Assembly: GCA_937958365.1 (NCBI GenBank)
Contig: CALFEW010001102.1
Span: 1 to 9,532 of the forward strand
Length of the DNA: 9,532 nucleotides
Direction: 5' to 3'
DNA from: an uncultured Chloroflexota bacterium
Lineage (GTDB): Bacteria > Chloroflexota > Anaerolineae > Promineifilales > Promineifilaceae
Shown here: positions 4,993 through 9,532 of the stretch, in pieces
How the letters are laid out: each line of letters opens with the position of its first letter
How positions within the stretch are numbered: the first letter of the stretch is position 1
Notes under the pieces: model-generated
What the model was told of the DNA's origin: nothing
What the model saw: only the letters and a program-made list of their open reading frames with translations
Database searches by the model: none
Made by a program: the position numbers and the translations under genes

Positions 4993-7569
4993 ATGTCAAA
5001 GAAGTTTTATTTCTTAATGACCCTGCTCCTGGCGCTTGGCTTATTGCTGGTGGCTTGCGGGGGTACGGCAGAAGAACCGGCAGATACGGCCGTTGAGCCT
5101 TCTACCGAAACGACAGATACCGAAGCGGCCGAAACAACTGCTGAAGAACCTGCCACCGATACAGAGGTCGCCAACTGCTTCATGGATGTGGAAGATGGCG
5201 CAACCGTCGTCTTCTCCGGTTGGGGCGACGAGACCGAGCAGCAAATCTACCGCGACTCGATTACCCGCTTCAACGCAGTTTGTCCCGGCGTGACCGTAGA
5301 CTACCAGCCCATCCCCGCCGACTTCCAGACCAAGTTGAAGGCGGCAATGGCGGGCGGCACCGCCCCCGACGTTTTCTACGTGGATGATCAGTTGATGACC
5401 GCTTTTGGCCCAACCGGCCAACTGCTGCCGCTAGATGACTTCATGACGGCTGGCGGCGTCAGCCGGGACGACTTCATCCCTTCGCTGTTGAGCATCTTCA
5501 CCCAGAGCGGCGTCACTTACGCCCTGCCCAAAGATTGGGGCACGCTGGGCCTGGTCTATCTGCCGGAAGCGTTCACCGCCGCGGGCATTGACGAACCGAC
5601 GGCCGATTGGACCTGGGACGACCTGAAAGCGGCGGCCGAAGCCATCGCCGCCACCGGCGAGTATGGCGGCTTCTGCCAGAACGCCGACTGGGCGCGTTTT
5701 GCCCCATGGGCCTTTGGCAACGGCGGCGCCTATGCCAACGACGACCTGACTGCGGGCACGCTGGATACGCCAGAAGTGATCGAAGCGGCCCGGTTTGTCA
5801 CCGACATGTATGCGGATGGTTCGATTGTGACGGCCGCAGACCTGGGCGCCGGCTGGTGCGGCGAAGCCATCGGCAAGCAATTGGTGGGCATGACCTACGA
5901 AGGCGGCTGGATGGTCAACTACATGCGCACTGATTTCGCAGACGTGGTATGGAAAGCGGAAGAACTGCCTGCCGGTCCGGCCGGTAAAGCCAACATCATC
6001 TTCACCAACGGCATCGGCGTAAATGCGGCTACCCAATATCCGCAGGCATCGGCGGCGTTTGCCATCTTCGTCACCGGCGCGGAAAACCAGGGCGAAATCG
6101 TCAAGACCGGCTTTGCTTACTCCACCCACCCTGACCAGTTGGGCGACGTGGTAGACCCCAACGACGCAGCCATCGCCCGGGGCGGTACGTTTGAACTGAC
6201 CCGCGTGGCGTACTGGGGACCCAACACGGGCAAGGTCAACGACGCCGTCAGCCAGGCGTTGGAGCGTGTCTATCTGGCCGATCAGACGGTAGACGAGGCG
6301 TTTGCCCAGGCCAATGAGGAAGTAAACGCTTTGCTCACCGGCGAAGGCGCAGACGTAGCCAGCGGCGCGATTGCCGCTGAAGAAGCGTCTACCTGCTTCA
6401 TGGATGTGGAAGAGGGCGCGATCATTGTCTTTTCCGGTTGGGGCGACGAAACCGAGCAGCAAATCTACCGCGACTCGATTGCCCGCTTCAACGAAGCCTG
6501 CCCCGGCGTGACAGTGGACTACCAGCCTATCCCCGCCGACTTTCAAACCAAGTTGAAGGCGGCGATGGCCGGTGGCACAGCCCCGGACGTTTTCTATGTG
6601 GATGATCAGTTGATGACTGCTTTTGGGCCGACGGGGCAACTGCTGCCGCTGGATGACTTGATGGCCGAAGGCAGTACGGGGCGCGGCGCGTTTATTCCCT
6701 CGCTGCTCTCTATCTTTACACTGGATGGCCAGACGTATGCGCTGCCTAAAGATTGGGGCACACTGGGGCTGGTTTACCTGCCGGACGTCTTTGCCGAAGC
6801 CGGCATTGACGAACCGACGGCCGATTGGACCTGGGACGACCTGAAAGCGGCGGCTGAAGCCATCCGCGACAACACCGACAAAGGCGGCTTCTGCCAGAAC
6901 GCCGACTGGGCGCGTTTTGCGCCGTGGGCTTTTGGCAATGGCGGCGTTTATGCCAGCGACGATTTCACCACCGCTTTGGCCAACAGCGACGCCGTGAAAG
7001 CGGCAGCCGCCTACGTCACCGACATGTACGCCGACGGTTCGATTGTGACGGCGGCCGACGTGGGCGCGGGCTGGTGCGGCGAAGCCATCGGCAAGCAATT
7101 GGTGGGCATGACCTATGAAGGCGGTTGGATGGTCAACTACATGCGTACCGATTTCTCGGACGTGGTGTGGAAGGCCGTGGAACTGCCCGCCGGTGAGGCT
7201 GGCAAAGCGGATATCATCTTTACCAATGGCATCGGCGTGAACGCGGCGTCGCAATTCCCACGGGCGGCGGCCGCCTTCGCTATCTTCGTTACCGGCGCTG
7301 AGAACCAGGGCGAGATTGTGAAGACCGGTTTTGCTTACTCCACCCATCCAGAGCAGTTGGGTGACGTGGTGGACGCCAATGATGCGGCCATTGCTACGGG
7401 CGGCGCTTTTGACCTGACCCGCGTGGCCTATTGGGGACCCAATACCGGTAAAGTGAATGACGCCATTAGCCAGGCGTTGGAGCGCGTCTTCCTGGGCGAC
7501 CAGACTGTAGACGAGGCGTTTGAGCAGGCTAATGAGGAAATTCAGGGCTACCTGGACGAGGTTCAGTAA
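4993..7569 (+). CDS. Double-domain sugar ABC transporter solute-binding lipoprotein (tandem fused duplication)
   Basis: An 858-residue secreted protein, about twice the usual length (about 400-450) for sugar-type (family 1) binding proteins. Residues 1-22 are a lipoprotein signal peptide: KK, a hydrophobic core, and lipobox LVAC with Cys22 as the lipidated residue. Residues 23-60 are a Thr/Glu/Ala-rich tether. Domain 1 spans about 61-450 and domain 2 about 467-858, joined by a roughly 15-residue Ala-rich linker. The domains align without net gaps at an offset of exactly 406 residues, about 84% identical by hand count. Each keeps the same Trp-rich pocket candidates (FSGWGDE, PTADWTWDD, NADWARFAPWAFGNGG, AGWCGEA, TYEGGWMVNYMR) and four Cys (62, 97, 228, 289; and 468, 503, 634, 695) that could form two disulfides per lobe pair. 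Domain 2 lacks its own signal sequence. AGAGGAG at 4978-4984 sets the start. Lying between the phosphorylase and two permeases, it probably delivers the disaccharide to them. Confidence 0.93.
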   Translation: MSKKFYFLMTLLLALGLLLVACGGTAEEPADTAVEPSTETTDTEAAETTAEEPATDTEVANCFMDVEDGATVVFSGWGDETEQQIYRDSITRFNAVCPGVTVDYQPIPADFQTKLKAAMAGGTAPDVFYVDDQLMTAFGPTGQLLPLDDFMTAGGVSRDDFIPSLLSIFTQSGVTYALPKDWGTLGLVYLPEAFTAAGIDEPTADWTWDDLKAAAEAIAATGEYGGFCQNADWARFAPWAFGNGGAYANDDLTAGTLDTPEVIEAARFVTDMYADGSIVTAADLGAGWCGEAIGKQLVGMTYEGGWMVNYMRTDFADVVWKAEELPAGPAGKANIIFTNGIGVNAATQYPQASAAFAIFVTGAENQGEIVKTGFAYSTHPDQLGDVVDPNDAAIARGGTFELTRVAYWGPNTGKVNDAVSQALERVYLADQTVDEAFAQANEEVNALLTGEGADVASGAIAAEEASTCFMDVEEGAIIVFSGWGDETEQQIYRDSIARFNEACPGVTVDYQPIPADFQTKLKAAMAGGTAPDVFYVDDQLMTAFGPTGQLLPLDDLMAEGSTGRGAFIPSLLSIFTLDGQTYALPKDWGTLGLVYLPDVFAEAGIDEPTADWTWDDLKAAAEAIRDNTDKGGFCQNADWARFAPWAFGNGGVYASDDFTTALANSDAVKAAAAYVTDMYADGSIVTAADVGAGWCGEAIGKQLVGMTYEGGWMVNYMRTDFSDVVWKAVELPAGEAGKADIIFTNGIGVNAASQFPRAAAAFAIFVTGAENQGEIVKTGFAYSTHPEQLGDVVDANDAAIATGGAFDLTRVAYWGPNTGKVNDAISQALERVFLGDQTVDEAFEQANEEIQGYLDEVQ
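5173..6324 (+). repeat. Tandem in-frame duplication, unit 1 (binding domain 1)
   Basis: Encodes residues 61-444 of the double binding protein and matches 6391-7542 with a constant 1218-bp offset. Nucleotide identity is patchy. Exact runs of 53 bp (5584-5636), 38 bp (5665-5702) and 46 bp (5851-5896) alternate with strongly diverged stretches such as about 5740-5812. Some differences are synonymous, so the copies have evolved separately. Confidence 0.93.
6391..7542 (+). repeat. Tandem in-frame duplication, unit 2 (binding domain 2)
   Basis: Second copy of the 1.2-kb direct repeat, encoding residues 467-850. It has no signal peptide or lipobox of its own and is reached through an in-frame Ala-rich linker (about 6346-6390). 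The main changes from unit 1 cluster at residues 557-566, 599-604, 625-630 and 651-674, probably surface loops, while the aromatic pocket residues are unchanged. This suggests the same or a closely related ligand. Confidence 0.93.
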
Positions 7570-7576
7570 TTGAGTA

Positions 7577-7628
7577 GCTGCGTGTGACTGTGTTCTGGCT
7601 GGCAGGCAAGGGACACAGGACACGCAGC
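7577..7628 (+). promoter_or_regulatory. Intercistronic stem-loop 1 after the binding-protein gene
   Basis: GCTGCGTGT (7577-7585) pairs with ACACGCAGC (7620-7628), and after a small internal loop TGTGT (7589-7593) pairs with ACACA (7613-7617). It begins 7 bases after the binding-protein stop codon. No U-run follows, so it is not a classical intrinsic terminator. A hairpin here could protect the upstream message from 3' exonucleases or thin out transcription before the permeases, as known for other binding-protein operons. Confidence 0.6.
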
Positions 7629-7640
7629 CACCCATGGGGA

Positions 7641-7674
7641 GAACGGCCGTTTACGCTCAAGTAAACGGCCGTTC
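7641..7674 (+). promoter_or_regulatory. Intercistronic stem-loop 2, built from two ACGGCCGT palindromes
   Basis: GAACGGCCGTTTAC (7641-7654) and GTAAACGGCCGTTC (7661-7674) are a perfect 14-bp inverted repeat around the 6-base loop GCTCAA. Each arm contains one copy of the iterated octamer. No T-run follows, which argues against a simple terminator. It sits in the 185-bp gap between the binding-protein and first permease genes and probably separates their expression levels. Confidence 0.75.
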
Positions 7675-7713
7675 GACAAAACTATATCCTGCAAAGGTTT
7701 ATCTGCAAAGAGT

Positions 7714-7737
7714 CCGCTGGCCGTAAGCGGTTTACGG
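7714..7737 (+). promoter_or_regulatory. Two mutually exclusive small hairpins before the permease ribosome site
   Basis: CCGCT (7714-7718) can pair with AGCGG (7726-7730), or CCGTAA (7721-7726) with TTACGG (7732-7737). The two pairings overlap and cannot coexist. They end 5 bases before AGGAGG (7743-7748). Short stems of this size arise easily by chance, so any role in controlling translation is speculative. Confidence 0.25.
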
Positions 7738-7754
7738 AAGCGAGGAGGTGGTTG

Positions 7755-8765
7755 ATGACGGCCGTTACGCAACGTTTTAAGGTTTTACACAATGCAACCG
7801 CCCGGCGCGAAGCGCTGGCTGCCTACATGTTCCTTGCCCCTTACCTGTTGGTGACACTGGTTTTCACGATCGGCGTTTTCCTGTTCGCTATTTACGTCAG
7901 TTTCACCGACTTCAACCTCTTCACGCCGCCAACGTGGGTCGGCCTGAAAAATTACCTGTCCATCCCTACAGACCAAAAGTTCATCCGCTCGTTGGTCAAC
8001 GTTTTTTATTACGTCATTATCGTCGTCCCTATCCAGACCAGCCTGGCGCTGCTGTTGGCCGTCGTTCTCAATGCGCCGATGCGGGCCAAGCAGTTCTTCC
8101 GCACCATCTTCTACGCGCCCAGCGTGACATCCTCGGTGGTCATTAGCTTTATTTTTTGGTGGCTCTACCTGAAGACCGGCTATATCAACTTCGCCTTAAC
8201 CAAAATTTGGGCTTTTTTTGGCGCAGAGTGGGTACTGGTAAACTGGCTCAACGACCCTCGTGGCCTTTTCCAACTCATCGTAGCGCCGTTTGGCGTCAAC
8301 ATTCCTTCCAGCCAGTGGTATTTCCGTGGTCCCAGCATCACCTGGATGGCGATTATGTTCCAGAACATCTTCACCACCGTCCCTACCTTTATGATCATGT
8401 TCCTGGCGGCGCTACAAGACATTCCACCCACCTTGTATGAAGCGGCGGCTATTGATGGCGCGAGTAAGCGGCAGCAGTTTTTCCGGGTGACTGTGCCCAT
8501 GATGCGGCCGGTGATCTTGCTGGTTGTTGTCTTAGGCACCATTGGCACGTGGCAGATTTTTGATCAGGTGGCTATTTTGACCTCTGGCGGCCCATTGGAC
8601 ACGACGCTGACGCCGGTTTACCTGATCTACCGCGAGGCGTTGGGATTAAGTGGCCCATCCCGCATGGGATACGCCGCATCACGGGCGTTTGTTCTGGGGA
8701 TCATCATTTTCTTTTTCACCATTGTCCAACGGCGATTTATTGAAAGTGGCACAGAGCAGGTTTGA
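7755..8765 (+). CDS. Sugar ABC transporter permease, MalF-type
   Basis: A 336-residue integral membrane protein of the binding-protein-dependent sugar permease type. ATG at 7755 is preferred over the in-frame TTG at 7752 because AGGAGG (7743-7748) is then 6 bases upstream. About six membrane helices are visible, including residues 25-49, 80-106, 119-138, 195-220, 252-273 and 308-325. The ATPase-contacting EAA loop is intact: EAAAIDGASKRQQFFRVTVP (229-248), with E229-A-A and the G235 that follow the family rule. AILTSGGP (273-280) and the later YLIYREA (289-295) are also typical of the family. The extracellular stretch about 140-194 (including NWLNDPRG and IPSSQWYFRGP) seems longer than usual. 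It forms the translocation channel with the second permease downstream; the ATPase gene is not in this window. The stop TGA overlaps a following ATG (TGATG). Confidence 0.95.
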   Translation: MTAVTQRFKVLHNATARREALAAYMFLAPYLLVTLVFTIGVFLFAIYVSFTDFNLFTPPTWVGLKNYLSIPTDQKFIRSLVNVFYYVIIVVPIQTSLALLLAVVLNAPMRAKQFFRTIFYAPSVTSSVVISFIFWWLYLKTGYINFALTKIWAFFGAEWVLVNWLNDPRGLFQLIVAPFGVNIPSSQWYFRGPSITWMAIMFQNIFTTVPTFMIMFLAALQDIPPTLYEAAAIDGASKRQQFFRVTVPMMRPVILLVVVLGTIGTWQIFDQVAILTSGGPLDTTLTPVYLIYREALGLSGPSRMGYAASRAFVLGIIIFFFTIVQRRFIESGTEQV

Positions 8766-8866
8766 TGGCCCGGCTGGATTTCGAGAGAGGAACGGCAATG
8801 ATAGGGCGACACAAAGGCCGCCTCTATAAATGGCGTGAACTAGGGACACGGGCAGCAGGAGTGTGA
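8765..8866 (+). CDS. Possible 33-residue ORF between the two permease genes
   Basis: ATG at 8765 overlaps the first permease's stop in TGATG, and the frame stays open for 33 codons to TGA at 8864-8866, three bases before the second permease's ATG. A second in-frame ATG at 8798 has a better ribosome site (GAGAGG, 8785-8790) and would give 22 residues. The peptide is basic (MIGRHKGRLYKWREL...), with no membrane helix and no family I recognise. It is in the same frame as the second permease, so it could be a translated coupler, a real small protein, or the remains of a longer permease N-terminus cut by the TGA. Rare codons (ATA, AGA, CTA) argue against high expression. Confidence 0.35.
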   Translation: MARLDFERGTAMIGRHKGRLYKWRELGTRAAGV

Positions 8867-8869
8867 TTT

Positions 8870-9532
8870 ATGGCTACGATTTCAAGCGAGAGTAGGAATG
8901 CAGCGGTTATCCCGTCAACGGCCCAACGGAGCCGGAAGCTGCGTAAGCAAGTTGGGCTTGCCCTGCGCTATGTTGTGTTAACTCTGGTAGGCTTGTTGGT
9001 ATTTATGCCCTTCATTCTCTCCTTCATGGGCACATTCAAAACAAACGCCGAAATCATTGCCTTTCCGCCTACCTTCTTCCCGATGGAATGGCGGTTTGCG
9101 AACTGGCCCGATCTATTTAGCACCGATTTGGGCGGCCTGCCCCGGCCCGACGGGGCCACGTCTGTGGGCGTGATTGTCGGGCTGTTTGCGTTTTACCTGA
9201 CCTTTTTGCTGACGGCCATGAGCAGCGAGCAGAAGGGCAAGGGCCTGTCTCGCAACGTTGGCCTGCCTGTATCTGTTCTTCTGGTGCTGGTGGCCAGTTA
9301 TGGCGTGGGGTGGTATTTGCAAAGCGCGTTTAACGCCAGCCCGGTGCTGCGCCTGACGACGGGCATCGCCATAGGCGCGCTGATGTTGGTTTCCTTGGGC
9401 ATCATCGCCATGTCGGAACCGGAGTGGGGGCGCGTGGTGCTGGCGCTGCTAGGCGGTATTCTCGTCGGTGCGCTGGTAATGTGGTTGTTTACGCAACTGG
9501 CTATCCTGGCCGGCGGCGGCCGTTTCTTGCGC
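8870..9532 (+). CDS. Sugar ABC transporter permease, MalG-type, with extra membrane segment (partial, 3' end outside window)
   Basis: ATG at 8870, 8 bases after AGGAG (8857-8861), opens 221 codons without a stop to the window edge. After a polar N-terminus, residues 33-53 form the first membrane helix (RYVVLTLVGLLVFMPFIL...). GTFKTNAEIIAFPPTFFP (54-71) and MEWRFANWPDLFS (72-84) follow; these are the canonical start and first outer loop of MalG-type permeases. Normally helix 2 (a 'NSL' segment) comes within a few residues. Here about 130 residues intervene, with four further hydrophobic segments (about 97-117, 130-150, 158-181, 187-213), before GGGRFLR at the edge, which looks like the resumption of the canonical sequence. 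The loop SSEQKGKGLSRN between inserted helices 1 and 2 is positively charged, so probably cytoplasmic. An even number of helices keeps the topology. The EAA loop lies beyond the window. Confidence 0.88.
   Translation, partial: MATISSESRNAAVIPSTAQRSRKLRKQVGLALRYVVLTLVGLLVFMPFILSFMGTFKTNAEIIAFPPTFFPMEWRFANWPDLFSTDLGGLPRPDGATSVGVIVGLFAFYLTFLLTAMSSEQKGKGLSRNVGLPVSVLLVLVASYGVGWYLQSAFNASPVLRLTTGIAIGALMLVSLGIIAMSEPEWGRVVLALLGGILVGALVMWLFTQLAILAGGGRFLR

Larger units (their letters stand above)
785..7765. repeat. Highly iterated octameric palindrome ACGGCCGT (14 copies)
   Basis: Exact copies start at 785, 1537, 1782, 2475, 2667, 2971, 3152, 3279, 3344, 4103, 5086, 7643, 7665 and 7758. Seven extend to the decamer AACGGCCGTT (starts 784, 1781, 2970, 3151, 3343, 7642, 7664). 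Eleven are inside genes, read in all three frames (Thr-Ala-Val, Gly-Arg, Arg-Pro); three are intergenic. A given octamer is expected well under once in this length, so the sequence is enriched as DNA and not as a protein motif. Highly iterated palindromes such as HIP1 (GCGATCGC) of cyanobacteria are the nearest known parallel. The span given covers the first to the last copy. Confidence 0.85.

Noticed and set aside
4993..7569. Assembly artefact as the explanation of the double binding protein
   Set aside because: The halves differ at about 60 amino acids and many silent sites, and are joined by a unique in-frame linker. A duplicated contig error would give near-identical copies.
5431..7635. 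734-codon antisense ORF opposite the binding-protein gene
   Set aside because: It is a G+C-driven shadow: the plus strand has a signal peptide, lipobox, ribosome site and clear family match. The antisense product is itself an internal repeat only because its template is duplicated.
7577..7674. Intrinsic terminator after the binding-protein gene
   Set aside because: Neither hairpin is followed by a run of T on the plus strand, and the permeases downstream belong to the same system, so full termination would be unexpected.

Overview
The window looks like a chromosomal carbohydrate-use region of a free-living bacterium, most likely a Chloroflexota (Anaerolineae-like) lineage. The clues are moderately G+C-rich DNA, a substrate-binding lipoprotein with a Thr/Glu/Ala-rich tether after its lipidated Cys, a LacI regulator next to a GH65 phosphorylase and an ABC sugar importer, and an octameric palindrome (ACGGCCGT) repeated through genes and intergenic DNA alike. 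The phylum is an inference from style, not from a marker gene.

Left edge (1-752): a divergent pair. A TetR-family regulator (minus strand, C-terminus beyond the window) faces a three-helix membrane protein of DUF2834 type. The short gap between them holds overlapping divergent promoters and two copies of a GTAGC-N4-GCTAC operator, so the pair forms a self-contained autoregulated unit. Positions 753-1040 hold no gene: a long imperfect inverted repeat (817-884), then the promoter and twin palindromic operator of the next unit.

Centre and right (1041-9532): a probable operon, all on the plus strand. In order: a LacI-family repressor; a fused beta-phosphoglucomutase/GH65 disaccharide phosphorylase; a solute-binding lipoprotein made of two complete, about 84% identical binding domains in one chain; a MalF-type permease; a possible 33-residue ORF; and a MalG-type permease that runs off the window. 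Proposed logic: the lipoprotein captures an alpha-linked glucose disaccharide, the two permeases import it (the ATPase is not in this window and may be shared or further downstream), GH65 splits it with phosphate into glucose and beta-glucose-1-phosphate, and the fused mutase domain makes glucose-6-phosphate. LacI would sense the sugar and control itself and the operon.

The most unusual parts are: (1) the tandem double binding protein with a mosaic of identical and divergent patches; (2) the MalG-type permease, where about 130 residues with four extra predicted membrane helices sit between the first helix/loop and the expected second helix; (3) the mutase-phosphorylase fusion; (4) fourteen copies of ACGGCCGT in 9.5 kb, used in all three reading frames and also forming a perfect hairpin between the binding-protein and permease genes; (5) a TGATG-coupled mini-ORF in frame with the second permease and separated from it by one TGA.
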